A DNA stretch of 64,000 nt from Planctomycetaceae bacterium (GCA_017795105.1 CP051247.1:3864001-3928000), one strand, 5' to 3'; counted from the stretch's first letter, positions 9,161 through 18,989 are shown. The notes: a model not told the origin generated them from the sequence alone. Program-made: numbers and translations.

Positions 9161-10810
9161 TTATTTTTCCCGGTAGTCGACGCCGGGCGAGCGATGAGCC
9201 TGAGGGAATGAATTCCATTCGACGACTCCCTCCCGAATCGCCTCCTTCTGCCATTTTCCCGACATGATCTGAACGAGAGCTGGTTTTTCATCCGCCAGAT
9301 TATGCAGCTCGCTGCGATCCTCTTTCAAATTGTACAGTTCCCATCGCCCCTGCCGATCAGCCACCAGCTTCCAGTTTCCTTCCCGGATTGCCTTGTGTCC
9401 CTGGTGTTCCCAGAACAGGTAGTCTCGCTTGATGTTGTCCTCGCCGCCGACGAGAACTGGCGACAGGTCTTTGCCTGGCAGCGGCTTTGTCGGTTGCCCT
9501 TCGAACTCTTTCGGGTACTCGGCTCCGGCAGCGGCACAGATCGTCGGCAGCAGATCGATCACGTGTCCCACCGCTTCGGTCTGCTCCCCGCGGGCTTTCA
9601 GGCCGTTCGGCCAGTGAACAACCAGCGGCGTGGCGATGCCCCCTTCGTGCGTCCACATTTTGTGCTCGCGGAACGGCGTGTTCGCCGCATTCGACCAGGC
9701 GACTTCCAGACAGCGATAGGACTCGGCGGATCCCGGATAAGATCCCGGCTCATGACCATCGCCACGCACGATGTATTCGGCACTGGAACCGTTGTCGGAC
9801 AGCACGAAAATCAGAGTGTCGTCGAAGGCATTCATCGCCTTGAGCTGCTCCACAATGCGTCCGACACCAGCGTCGAGCCGATAAATCATCGCGGCATACG
9901 TCGCCATCCGGGCATCCCACTCCTCCTGTTCAGCGGGCGACAGTTCATCCCATGGCTTCGCGAATGGATCTCGCGGAGACAACTCGCAGTCGAGCAGTCC
10001 CATCTCTTTCTGCCGCTGATGACGAGCTTCACGGATCTTGTCCCACCCCTCGCGATACCGGCCGAGAAAACGGTCCACGTCTTCCTTCTTGGCATGCAGC
10101 GGGAAATGAGGAGCCGTGTGAGCCAGATACAGAAAGAACGGCTTCTCGGCGTGACTCTGCTCGTGCTCCTCGAGTCGTCGAATCGTCTGATCAGTAAAGG
10201 CCGTCGTCACGTAATAATCCGGATCGGTATCGCCAGGACGTTCGATCGCGATCTTATCGTCGAACAGCAGCTTCGGATTATGGAAATTGTCCTGCCGCAG
10301 CATGAAGTACGAATGATCGTAGCCTCGAGAGAGCGGCCAGGTTTCATTGTGCTGCCCGCCCCGACTGTTCAGATGCCATTTGCCAACGTGATAGGTCCGG
10401 TAGCCGACATGCTTCAGCAGTTCGGGAATCATGCGGGCCGACTGCGGAATGTAGCCGCTGTACGAATCGGGGGCCGCGGGACCGAAATTCATCGCCATGT
10501 TGGCCTGGTGCGGGTAGTAGCCCGTCATCAGAGCGGCCCGCGTCGGCCAGCAGCGAGCCGTGTTGTAGAACTGAGTGAACTTCAACCCGTTCGCCGCGAG
10601 CGCATCGATGTGAGGCGTTTCAATCTCGCCGCCGTAGCATCCCAGATCGGAAAACCCCATGTCATCGGCAAGCACGACAATCACATTCGGCTGCTTCGCC
10701 GCGGCGACTTCGGTTGTCATACCGACGACAGCTGCAATCATGAAAAGCAGCAGCCTGAACATTTCCCCGACACAGATTGTCGTTACACTCATCCCTTTTC
10801 GATACGCCAT
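9161..10810 (-). CDS. Exported arylsulfatase-type sulfatase
   Basis: Up to 549 residues. Start uncertain: ATG at 10810 has AGGAG 11 bases upstream, while ATG at 10762 would place the signal peptide right at the N terminus but has its GGGGAA too close. Metal Asp pair in LADDMGFSD, and the formylglycine motif CWPTR (Cys about 87) in YNTARCWPTRAALMTG. The central part has the long arylsulfatase insert and HLN/GKWHL metal and substrate residues. Predicted secreted or periplasmic hydrolase of sulfate esters on polysaccharide; substrate unknown. Transcribed alone; a dispersed hairpin repeat lies just upstream. Confidence 0.9.
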   Translation of the reverse strand: MAYRKGMSVTTICVGEMFRLLLFMIAAVVGMTTEVAAAKQPNVIVVLADDMGFSDLGCYGGEIETPHIDALAANGLKFTQFYNTARCWPTRAALMTGYYPHQANMAMNFGPAAPDSYSGYIPQSARMIPELLKHVGYRTYHVGKWHLNSRGGQHNETWPLSRGYDHSYFMLRQDNFHNPKLLFDDKIAIERPGDTDPDYYVTTAFTDQTIRRLEEHEQSHAEKPFFLYLAHTAPHFPLHAKKEDVDRFLGRYREGWDKIREARHQRQKEMGLLDCELSPRDPFAKPWDELSPAEQEEWDARMATYAAMIYRLDAGVGRIVEQLKAMNAFDDTLIFVLSDNGSSAEYIVRGDGHEPGSYPGSAESYRCLEVAWSNAANTPFREHKMWTHEGGIATPLVVHWPNGLKARGEQTEAVGHVIDLLPTICAAAGAEYPKEFEGQPTKPLPGKDLSPVLVGGEDNIKRDYLFWEHQGHKAIREGNWKLVADRQGRWELYNLKEDRSELHNLADEKPALVQIMSGKWQKEAIREGVVEWNSFPQAHRSPGVDYREK

Positions 10811-10845
10811 CGGTCGAGCGACTCCTGCATCAAATGACTTTCACG

Positions 10846-10877
<32 letters not shown>

Positions 10878-10992
10878 GTCCAGCGATCAGCAGCGTAGGC
10901 TGGGATAGCCGCCAGGCGTATCCCAGCAATTGTGCGTTCCTGTTGGTCCACAGCCTCGCCTGTCCCCCGCGTTTTCCTCTCATTGAACCTGA

Positions 10993-13900
10993 ATGAGCTT
11001 AAACCTTCGCCAGTACGAATCGCAACTCGACGAGACGATGTACATCGACCGACATCGTCTGCGGCAGCGGCTGCGCAATCTCCGGCAGAAGTCCCGCACG
11101 GGAAAGGACGTCGAGAAAGAACTCGCCGGACTGCAGAGTCAACTCGAGCGATCGAAGCAGCGGGCCGAGTTGCGGAAGAAGGCCCAGCCGACGCCGAAGT
11201 TCTCCGGCGATCTCCCGATCGATGCCCGCATCGACGAGATCCGCCAGGCGATCGAAGAGCACCAGGTGGTCATCGTCTGTGGCGAGACCGGTTCCGGAAA
11301 GTCGACGCAGTTGCCGAAGATCTGCCTGCAGATGGGACGCGGCATCTTCGGAGTCATCGGGCACACGCAGCCACGACGTCTGGCCGCCCGTTCGGTCGCC
11401 ACACGCATCGCCGAAGAACTGGGGACCTCGGTCGGCCAGCAGGTCGGCTTCAAGATTCGCTTCACAGATACGACTCAGCCAGACACCTTTATCAAGCTGA
11501 TGACCGACGGTGTTATGCTGGCCGAGACGCAGAGTGACCGGTTTCTGAATCAGTACGACACAATCATTATCGATGAAGCCCACGAACGATCGCTCAACAT
11601 CGATTTCCTGCTCGGCTATATCAAACGGATTCTTCCAAAGCGGCCCGAACTCAGGCTCATCATCACCTCGGCTACCATCGACGCCGCCCGCTTCAGCGAA
11701 CATTTCATGATCGACGGCAAACCGGCTCCCGTGCTCAACGTCGAAGGTCGCACCTACCCGGTCGAACTGCGGTACCGTCCGCCCGAGAAGGATGAGGACA
11801 GCGAAGACGGCGACTGGCGAACCGCACTCACTGCTGCCGTTGACGAACTGACGATGGAGATCGCCGGCGACATCCTTACGTTTCTGCCAACCGAACGCGA
11901 GATCCGCGAGGCAGCCAAGGTGCTGCGTGGGCATCTCACGCGACTGCGCGGCACGAGCGAGCCGATGGAAGTGTTGCCGCTTTACGGGCGACTCTCGGAG
12001 AAAGAACAGCAGAAAATCTTCCAGTCGCACAACCGCCAGCGAATTGTCCTCGCGACGAACGTCGCCGAGTCCTCGCTGACCGTGCCGGGCATTGAAGCGG
12101 TGATTGACCTTGGAACGGCCCGTATCAGCCGATACTCCGCTCGTTCGAAGATGCAGCGGCTGCCGATTGAAGCGGTCTCGCAGGCTTCGGCCAACCAGCG
12201 GAAAGGTCGCTGCGGTCGTATCGCCCCCGGGATCTGCATTCGGCTCTACTCTGAAAAAGACTTCAACACCCGGGAAGATTTCACGCCGCCCGAAATCCAG
12301 CGAACCAATCTGGCGTCGGTCATTCTGCAGACGATCTCCCTGAAGCTCGGCCCGATTGAAGAGTTCCCGTTTCTCGATCCCCCTCGTGGCGGGATGATTC
12401 GCGACGGTTACAAAACGCTCTTCGAACTCGGAGCGATCGACGATCAACAGCAGTTGACCGGAATCGGGCGACAACTCGCCCGGTTGCCGGTTGATCCCCG
12501 CATCGGCCGCATGATTCTGGCCGGGCACGATGAAAACTGCCTGCATGAGATTCTGATTATCGCCAGCGTGCTGGAGATTCAGGACCCGCGCGATCGTCCC
12601 GTCGAACATCAGCAGGCCGCCGATGCCGCTCACGCCAAGTTTCTACACGAATCGTCGGACTTTCTGGCGTATCTCAAGCTCTGGGATTTCTATCAGAAGA
12701 TCAAACTCGACCTGTCGAACACGAAGTTCCGGCACGCATGTCGACAGAACTTTCTGAACGCGAACCGGTTGCGGGAGTGGAGTGATATCCACCGGCAACT
12801 GCTGCAACTCGTGCGGGAAGCGGGTCTCCCGGTCAAGAAGCGGAACATCGAAGCCAGCAACGAAGACGCGATTCACCGCGCCCTGCTGACCGGACTGCTG
12901 TCGAACGTCGCCTTCTTCGATGATAAGAATGAATACTCGGGCTCGGGCGGCACGAAGCGCTTTTTGTGGCCGGGGTCGGGGTTGTTCGCGAAGAAGCCGA
13001 AGTGGATCATGTCGGCCGAAGTGATCGAGACTTCGCAGCGGTATGCCCGCACGGTCGCCCGCATTAATCCAGCGTGGATCGAGCCGTTGGCAATGCATCT
13101 GGTTTCGCTTGCGCACAGCGACCCGCACTGGGAGAAGGACGCCGGAGCCGCGATGACCTGGGAGCGGGTCTCTCTGTATGGCATGACCATCATTCCCCGC
13201 CGTCGGGTGCCGCTTGGCCGTATTGAACCGGTGCAGGCGCGGGAGTTGATGATTCGCGACGGCCTCGCTCTTGGTGAGTTCAACACACATGGTGATTTTC
13301 TCGAGCATAACCTGAAGGTCATTGAAGATGCCCGGATGCTGCAGGCGAAAGTCCGGCGGCAGGATTTTGGTACGCTCGAGCAGATGGTGATCGACTTCTA
13401 CGACGGGCGGATCCCGAGTGACTGTTTCGACGCGGCTCGCTTCGAGAAATGGCGGAAGGAGATCGAACAGAAGGAGTCCCAGCGGCTGTTCCTGAATCCC
13501 GACGACTTCAAACCCAAAGAGGAAGAGAGTCTCGACCGGCGGCTGTATCCCGATGCCCTCGTCTTCGAGAATCTGCGTTTGCCGCTCGCTTATCAGTTGC
13601 AGCCCGGCGAGGAAGAAGACGGAGTCACGCTCAGCGTCCCGGCCGATCAGCTTCCGCTGCTCCATCCCTCGCTGCTCGACTGGCTCGTGCCGGGACTGGT
13701 GGCCGACAAGATCTCCGCTCTCATCAAATCCTTGCCGAAGAACCTGCGCACCAAACTGGTGCCGGCTCCGGATACAGCTCGAGACGTCGCCGCGACGCTG
13801 ACGTATGGGCAAGGGGCGTTTCTCCCTTCGGTAGCCGAGAAACTGACGCGCATCGCCGGGGAGTCGGTGACCGTCAACGATTTCGATCTCGCTGCCCTGC

Positions 13901-14943
13901 CCGACCATCTGCGGATGAACATCCGCGTGGTCGACGAGCAGGGCGCGATTCTGGCTGGCGGGCGAGACCTGACTCAACTCCAGCGCCGCTTCGCCCCAAG
14001 GACGCCGGCGAAACCAGGCACAGCCGCTCGATCAATACCACAGGGGCCGAGTCTGGAAGAACTGGCCCGCGAGGCGAAATGGCATCGCGACGGACTGACG
14101 AAATGGGAGTTTGACGAGTTCCCCGAGCAGGTCACTCTCACCCGCGGCGATTACGTTGTGAAAGGATTTCCCTCTCTGGTCGAAGCCGGTTCGGGGGTGA
14201 ATCTGCGGGTTCGAAGCGACGCCGAACAGGCGGCTGCGGAAACACGACTGGCGCTGGTCCGGCTGTTTCTGCTCGAATCCCAAAGCAAGATCAAGCATCA
14301 GCTCGATCACTTCCCGCAGATCGAACAGCTCGAACTGTTCAGCACGGTGCACGCTCCGTTCAAGCAGATTCGTGGTCAACTCCAGTTGCTGCTGGCCTTG
14401 CGGGCCTGCACGGCTCAAAGCAAAATTCCACGAACCGCTGCGGAGTACCAGCAGTTTCTCACCGTTGCCCGCAATCGCATTTCCGTTGCCGTGCAGGATG
14501 TCGCCGCGGTGGTGAATCCGATCGTCGCTGCCTATCGCACGGTGCTGAAGGAGATTGAAGATCTCAACGCTCCGTCGTGGGCGTACGCGAAGCAGGATCT
14601 CAAGCAGCAGTTCGAGCTGCTGTTCCCCGCAAATGTGTTCATCGTCCAGCCCTGGACAGCGCTGACTCAGTATGGCCGGTACCTCGAAGGGATGCGGGTC
14701 CGCTGCCAGAAACTGAAGAATGCCGGTCTCGATAAAGACCGCCGCAACTACGGTGAGATCGAACCGTACATGAAGCGGCTCATCGAAGCGGTCACATCGA
14801 AGGGAGCGAACCGCCCCGAAGTGGTCGACTACCGATGGATGGTCGAAGAATATCGCGTCTCCCTGTTCGCCCAGCAACTCGGCACCGCTCAGCCGGTGTC
14901 GCCGAAACGGCTCGATCGCCAGTGGAAGAAAGCGAGCCGCTAG
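10993..14943 (+). CDS. hrpA: ATP-dependent RNA helicase HrpA
   Basis: A 1316-residue DEAH-box helicase, the usual length for HrpA. Seen in order: a coiled, Arg/Lys/Gln-rich N terminus; Walker A GETGSGKST near residue 95; TQPRRLAA; DEAH box in IIIDEAHERS near 195; SATID; the helicase C motif VLATNVAESSLTVPGI; QRKGRCGRIAPG; then the HA2/OB region and the long HrpA-specific DUF3418 C-terminal part with a polar Arg-rich end. In other bacteria HrpA resolves stalled ribosomes and mRNA structures. The ATG lacks a clear Shine-Dalgarno; ATG 11038 is an alternative start. Stands alone; repeats follow its stop. Confidence 0.95.
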   Translation: MSLNLRQYESQLDETMYIDRHRLRQRLRNLRQKSRTGKDVEKELAGLQSQLERSKQRAELRKKAQPTPKFSGDLPIDARIDEIRQAIEEHQVVIVCGETGSGKSTQLPKICLQMGRGIFGVIGHTQPRRLAARSVATRIAEELGTSVGQQVGFKIRFTDTTQPDTFIKLMTDGVMLAETQSDRFLNQYDTIIIDEAHERSLNIDFLLGYIKRILPKRPELRLIITSATIDAARFSEHFMIDGKPAPVLNVEGRTYPVELRYRPPEKDEDSEDGDWRTALTAAVDELTMEIAGDILTFLPTEREIREAAKVLRGHLTRLRGTSEPMEVLPLYGRLSEKEQQKIFQSHNRQRIVLATNVAESSLTVPGIEAVIDLGTARISRYSARSKMQRLPIEAVSQASANQRKGRCGRIAPGICIRLYSEKDFNTREDFTPPEIQRTNLASVILQTISLKLGPIEEFPFLDPPRGGMIRDGYKTLFELGAIDDQQQLTGIGRQLARLPVDPRIGRMILAGHDENCLHEILIIASVLEIQDPRDRPVEHQQAADAAHAKFLHESSDFLAYLKLWDFYQKIKLDLSNTKFRHACRQNFLNANRLREWSDIHRQLLQLVREAGLPVKKRNIEASNEDAIHRALLTGLLSNVAFFDDKNEYSGSGGTKRFLWPGSGLFAKKPKWIMSAEVIETSQRYARTVARINPAWIEPLAMHLVSLAHSDPHWEKDAGAAMTWERVSLYGMTIIPRRRVPLGRIEPVQARELMIRDGLALGEFNTHGDFLEHNLKVIEDARMLQAKVRRQDFGTLEQMVIDFYDGRIPSDCFDAARFEKWRKEIEQKESQRLFLNPDDFKPKEEESLDRRLYPDALVFENLRLPLAYQLQPGEEEDGVTLSVPADQLPLLHPSLLDWLVPGLVADKISALIKSLPKNLRTKLVPAPDTARDVAATLTYGQGAFLPSVAEKLTRIAGESVTVNDFDLAALPDHLRMNIRVVDEQGAILAGGRDLTQLQRRFAPRTPAKPGTAARSIPQGPSLEELAREAKWHRDGLTKWEFDEFPEQVTLTRGDYVVKGFPSLVEAGSGVNLRVRSDAEQAAAETRLALVRLFLLESQSKIKHQLDHFPQIEQLELFSTVHAPFKQIRGQLQLLLALRACTAQSKIPRTAAEYQQFLTVARNRISVAVQDVAAVVNPIVAAYRTVLKEIEDLNAPSWAYAKQDLKQQFELLFPANVFIVQPWTALTQYGRYLEGMRVRCQKLKNAGLDKDRRNYGEIEPYMKRLIEAVTSKGANRPEVVDYRWMVEEYRVSLFAQQLGTAQPVSPKRLDRQWKKASR

Positions 14944-14956
14944 CGTTCGCAGCGGA

Positions 14957-15172
14957 GGCATCTTGCCGCCGATTGGTGGTGTCGCGATATTGCTTTCGTA
15001 GGGTGCGTATTGACGCACCAACCCAACCAGGAACGCTCACAACGATCAGCATTGCTACTCTTAAGAAGCAATGGCAAGAGTAGTAAGAGTGATTGAATCG
15101 TTTCGATTACTGCAGCAGCAACGCCGGTGCAATCGGATCAACGATCCGATGGTGCGTCAAGACGCACCCTAC
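14957..15172. repeat. Spacer with inverted dispersed repeats (GGTGCGT family)
   Basis: The spacer between hrpA and the next gene contains a CATCTTGCCGCCGAT fragment at about 14959 and two inverted copies of a short hairpin repeat, 14998-15023 and 15148-15172, each built on GGTGCGT...ACGCACC and bordered by GTAG/CTAC. A third copy is at 36563-36587. I see no gene here. Confidence 0.7.
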
Positions 15173-15174
15173 TC

Positions 15175-16437
15175 TTAGTGGTCCTCGCTCGATTCCAGTT
15201 CGCCGGTCTCATTGGACGGCAGTGGCGTGAATGCGTAGTCCGGATGCTTTTGCTGCCAGTCTTTCCAGAACTTCGCTGGTGTCGTGCCTCGCCAGAGGGA
15301 GAGAGCGTTGCCGACATGGCTGAGAAACGTGTAGCGCTGCAGGACCTGTTCGCGGGACTGATGTTTCACCACATCGATGATCCACGTGGCGGCTTTGTCG
15401 ATCTGTTCCTGCGGGGGGTGCAGTTCCTGCGGGGCGATCGCCAGCCATTCCAGATGGTGGCCGGTGGCGATGATCTTTGCTCGCATCTCGTCTTCGCGCG
15501 GATTTTCGACAGCGTCTTGTCCCTCGTTCCAGTTGGAGGGCCAGTGACCATCTTCGAATTGCGATGCGATGATCAGATCCCGTACCAGTGAAAGGTGAGC
15601 GTAGACTTCAGCCGCGACTTCGTCGGACAGAATGTCGTGATCCTGATCGAGACGCCAGAGCAGCATCAGCGAGTAGACGCGATGCGTGCCGCTGCAGACT
15701 CCCTTTTCGAGATAACCTCGCATCAGTCGCTGTGCCAGAAGGTCGAACGACATTTCCCGGCCATCGACCGCTTCCCAGGTCTTGGTCGGCGCGAGCCACA
15801 GTCCGAACGCCATGGCGGTCCACTCTGTTTCCCGTTCGTCGAGACGGAAATCGCGGAGAGCTTCGCGAACGACATTTTCGAGAGTCATCTCCCGTTGAGT
15901 CGGCAGCATGACCGGTTCGTTGAGGCTGGTCCCGGCTTCGGTCACACAGGCGAGCATGTGATCGTGATGCACGGACTGGCTGCGAGCTTCACCCCAGTTG
16001 ACTCCGACGCCGGTGCGGCGGTCTTCCAGCAGCGGGCTCGCTTCTTTCCCCCAGGAAAGAACGAAGGTGCCGTGATCGAGTAAGAACTGCTCCATCTGCC
16101 TGCCGGAGAGCACTTCGGGATCCAGGAACTCGGCGTTCACGCCCCAGGCACGAATGGCGTGCTCGACCAGATTGGGACGCAGTCCCTTCTGTTCGAACTT
16201 GGGCCGGACCTGCCAGAGCACGGCTGCGAGATCGTCGTCGGACACCATCTCAGGACGATCGTACAACGACGACACACGGAGCGGTTCCGTGCGAGGAATC
16301 TCCACCTCGGAAACGACCGGCGTACCGGTGAGTTCGGCCGTCAGTTTTTGTTTCGACTGCGTGCTGGCGAGTGAGTAGGCAAAGGCGAAGCTGGCAATCA
16401 GTGCGACCTGCACACCCCAGAAAATCATCTTATTCAT
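15175..16437 (-). CDS. Membrane-anchored hypothetical with helical-barrel (QW-like) features
   Basis: A 420-residue protein with one N-terminal membrane segment (about 4-24) and a large soluble part predicted helical. The stretch SQFEDGHWPSNW at about 300 resembles the QW motif of terpene-cyclase or prenyltransferase alpha/alpha barrels, and TGHHLEWLA follows some 30 residues later; other repeats of the motif are weak. No catalytic Asp-rich motif of cyclases is visible, so an enzymatic call is not justified. Probably exposed on the outer face of the cytoplasmic membrane. Single minus-strand gene 148 bases upstream of the surE end. Function unknown. Confidence 0.75.
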   Translation of the reverse strand: MNKMIFWGVQVALIASFAFAYSLASTQSKQKLTAELTGTPVVSEVEIPRTEPLRVSSLYDRPEMVSDDDLAAVLWQVRPKFEQKGLRPNLVEHAIRAWGVNAEFLDPEVLSGRQMEQFLLDHGTFVLSWGKEASPLLEDRRTGVGVNWGEARSQSVHHDHMLACVTEAGTSLNEPVMLPTQREMTLENVVREALRDFRLDERETEWTAMAFGLWLAPTKTWEAVDGREMSFDLLAQRLMRGYLEKGVCSGTHRVYSLMLLWRLDQDHDILSDEVAAEVYAHLSLVRDLIIASQFEDGHWPSNWNEGQDAVENPREDEMRAKIIATGHHLEWLAIAPQELHPPQEQIDKAATWIIDVVKHQSREQVLQRYTFLSHVGNALSLWRGTTPAKFWKDWQQKHPDYAFTPLPSNETGELESSEDH

Positions 16438-16585
16438 GGCAACCGTTCCAGATTGGGTCAGAGCTTTCTCAACTCTAGAGTCCCGGACGGGGCGTTGCGA
16501 ACAGCGGACCTGCTCGCCGGCTTCGATTGTATCGCGGGGGAGCGGTCATGACGAATCCGCCAGCTGCGACGGCGTCTTTCCCGGT

Positions 16586-17341
16586 TCAATCCCAGCCCGT
16601 CTGCCGCGTTTTCTCCAGCAGCGCGACATTGGTCAGGTCAAAGTGCAGCGGCGTCACGGTCGCGTAGTGCTCGGAAAGAGCGGCGATGTCGGTCCCCTCA
16701 TCGCTTTCGTGGTTTTCCAGCGGATCGGTTCCACTCCAGTAGTACGGCTTTCCGCGGGGATCGATGCGGCGTTCGATCGTTTCGGTATGACGCCGCACGC
16801 CCATAGCCGCGAACTTCACCCCTTTGAGTTCGACATCGCTTGGAGGAAAGTTGACGCTCCAGAGCAGACCGGGATCCGGGAAGTCCTGCACGAGCCGGCG
16901 AATGATCTTCATTGAACGGTCGGCGGCTCGATCGAAGTCGGGCGGAACGGAACAGTTCAGCGACAGGGCAATTGAGGTGATGCCAAAGAAGGCTCCTTCA
17001 ATCGCCGCGGCCACGGTGCCGGAGTACAGCACGTTGATGCCGTAATTGGAGCCGGCGTTGATTCCGGAGATGATCAGATCGGGGCGGCGAGGGCTCAGTT
17101 CGAGAATACCGAGCTTCACGCAGTCGGCTGGACTCCCCTGTACCGACCAGCCGAACGGCTTGCCGTCGCGAAAAATCTCTTCCACCTGCAGCGGACTGCG
17201 ATAGGTCACGCTGTGACCGACGCCGCTTTGTTCATACGCGGGAGCGACAACCGTCAGGTCGCCTAGCGATTTCAGACGTTCGGCCATCGCAATCAGGCCG
17301 GGGGCGTGAATTCCATCATCATTGGCCAACAGAATCTGCAT
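16586..17341 (-). CDS. surE: 5'/3'-nucleotidase SurE
   Basis: Start set at ATG 17341, giving 251 residues, the normal SurE length; the open frame reaches 17383 with a TTG, and ATG 17353 with AGGAGA right before it is a second option. Signature: LLANDDGIHAPG at the N terminus with the paired metal-binding Asp, SGVGHSVT, and SGINAGSNYGINVLYSGTVAAAIEG. SurE removes phosphate from nucleoside monophosphates and helps in stationary-phase nucleotide balance. Transcribed toward the hypothetical at 15175; no partner genes such as pcm are next to it. Confidence 0.92.
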   Translation of the reverse strand: MQILLANDDGIHAPGLIAMAERLKSLGDLTVVAPAYEQSGVGHSVTYRSPLQVEEIFRDGKPFGWSVQGSPADCVKLGILELSPRRPDLIISGINAGSNYGINVLYSGTVAAAIEGAFFGITSIALSLNCSVPPDFDRAADRSMKIIRRLVQDFPDPGLLWSVNFPPSDVELKGVKFAAMGVRRHTETIERRIDPRGKPYYWSGTDPLENHESDEGTDIAALSEHYATVTPLHFDLTNVALLEKTRQTGWD

Positions 17342-17636
17342 CGACGTTTCCATTCTCCTGGGTTGTCTCGCGACAAGTTTCAAAACGATCCACCCGTCGC
17401 TGCTGCGGAATCGTCCAGCCCGTCTGACGTCTCATCTGCCATGTCGCGAAACGGCAACGGACCGTTGAGTATATGCAACAGGGGCGGCCGTCAAGAACCC
17501 GGACGAATTGTCGCGACCGCATCGCCCAGTCTAGATGGGCAGGCGTTTCAAGGTTCCGGCCTTGAAATTATCGCGGAACATGACTGCTGGACCGGCACTT
17601 GCATTGTGGTGGCAATACACACGATTGACACCCTGA

Positions 17637-18038
17637 ATGCTGCGTCTGGTTCGTCCAATGACTCCGATTTCTCCGTGCTACGTTTATCTCCCGTACTGGG
17701 CCTGTCTCTGCAAGATTCCGCCTTACGCGTCGGTTCGGCAGACAATCCCCTGCTACAACGACAGTTGCCGGACTTCTCCCCAGCCCTCGACCTGCCAGCC
17801 TTCGCGCCAGCCGCCACAGGCACCGCGAATTGAACCGGACCGTGAGTGGATGAATGCGTTGCAGAGTCCACATTCTCATCACTATCTGCTCGATACAACC
17901 GGTCTGTCCTACCTGCCGGGAAACATTTCGAGCTGTCTGTTCTATTACGGCTCTCCGCCGATTCAGAACCGGGATCGAGTCGCCGATGACTACCGCGTGG
18001 TCGAGCCAGTCGGGACCCATCTTGACGTGCTCGCATGA
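17637..18038 (+). CDS. Doubtful Cys/Pro-rich hypothetical ORF
   Basis: A 133-residue ORF; an in-frame ATG at 17658 is an alternative start. Its first half is rich in Cys, Pro and Tyr (eight Cys within about 60 residues, for example ACLCKIPP), the second half is ordinary and ends in VVEPVGTHLDVLA. Third codon positions look GC-rich as in neighbouring genes, which is the only support. There is no Shine-Dalgarno, no known domain and an overlapping antisense ORF. It may be noncoding leader sequence of the downstream RNase gene. Confidence 0.3.
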   Translation: MLRLVRPMTPISPCYVYLPYWACLCKIPPYASVRQTIPCYNDSCRTSPQPSTCQPSRQPPQAPRIEPDREWMNALQSPHSHHYLLDTTGLSYLPGNISSCLFYYGSPPIQNRDRVADDYRVVEPVGTHLDVLA

Positions 18039-18959
18039 AGTTCTCGTGCGGAAATTCAGCAGTCGGAATGAGTTGGCTCTATTGCCTAATTGGGCAACGT
18101 TTGTCATCATGCAGTAAAGCTCATCGGCTGTACGTGTTCTTTTGAACAGACTGCAGCCCGCTCCAGGAAGCGGGCACCGGCTTGGAGAATCTTCCCGGGC
18201 AATCGCCGGCTTCCACCCAATACAAACATTTAAGAGTTCACCGACGGAATCGGCCTTTTACCGATTCGTCACAGATTTCACCCCAGGGAAAGGTTTTAAC
18301 AGAACCAAGGGGGATTCGAACTGTCAGTTATTCCGCTTCCGCTCGGGAGTGGAGATTGAAACCCGAAGCGTTCCTTCCTCATTCTCATCGCTGATTTCGC
18401 GGCTGCAGCGTTCCGACGCCGGCCGACATCGCGGAGCACCATACACTTTCAGGCCTACATTTTTGTGGCGATTGAGATGGGGAAGCTGAACCGGAGGACA
18501 GGCGGACGAATGCAGAAACCTGGCGAGTGTGCACTGTCATTCACGGCGACGAGTGATCAAAGATCGTAACGCGAGAACAGCAAATCGCTTACGACGATCA
18601 TATGCCGGATCGAGCAGTCACTGACTCAGATCAGCCATTCCTCCAGACCCATTCGATCGACAGTGACAACCGAAATTCCCCCGGGGACAGGGACGAGCCG
18701 AATGCCGAGCCATTCGCATGTCGCCCACAGACCACCATGCGCGAGCGCCGGGGATTATGCCCCAGCGCTCGAACTGTGAACGACGCGTTCTCTGTTCAGA
18801 GACGACTATGTTCAGTATTCAAATTCGAGTTCGAAGTAGAGATTCCCTCCCGGTTTCCGATCGGATCGTGCCCGAACTGTTCCGCGCGATCCCCGGTCTT
18901 TCAACCGGCACGACTCTTCCTGAGATGCGCGTCATGAAGCTGAATGGAGCCTGTTAAAG

Positions 18960-18983
18960 CCTTTCTCAATAGTTTGAGAAAGG
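18960..18983 (+). promoter_or_regulatory. Shine-Dalgarno-masking hairpin before the RNase E/G start
   Basis: CCTTTCTCAA (18960-18969) and TTGAGAAAGG (18974-18983) pair perfectly over 10 bp with the four-base loop TAGT. The right arm contains AAAGG, the Shine-Dalgarno of the gene whose ATG is at 18990, six bases on. In the folded state ribosome binding should be blocked. This fits autoregulated translation or an RNA thermometer; the function is inferred, the structure is seen. Confidence 0.75.
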
Positions 18984-18989
18984 TCCATC

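Larger units (their letters stand above)
17342..18989. other. 1.6-kb spacer upstream of the RNase E/G gene
   Basis: Between surE and the RNase E/G gene there is no confident gene. A doubtful plus-strand ORF (17637-18038) is listed separately. A perfect 7-bp GC hairpin lies at 18156-18175 (GCCCGCT with AGCGGGC) without a T run. The final 30 bases hold a start-masking hairpin. The rest has no recognisable repeat. A long 5' leader for the RNase gene, as known in other bacteria, would fit, but no promoter could be fixed by eye. Confidence 0.5.

Noticed and set aside
9302..10837. 511-codon plus-strand ORF
   Set aside because: Antisense to sulfatase 2, which has a complete CWPTR active-site motif.
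10999..12633. 544-codon minus-strand ORF
   Set aside because: Antisense to the helicase domains of hrpA.
18602..18937. 111-codon plus-strand ORF before the RNase E/G gene
   Set aside because: Two overlapping frames of similar length, no ribosome site and no protein-like pattern.
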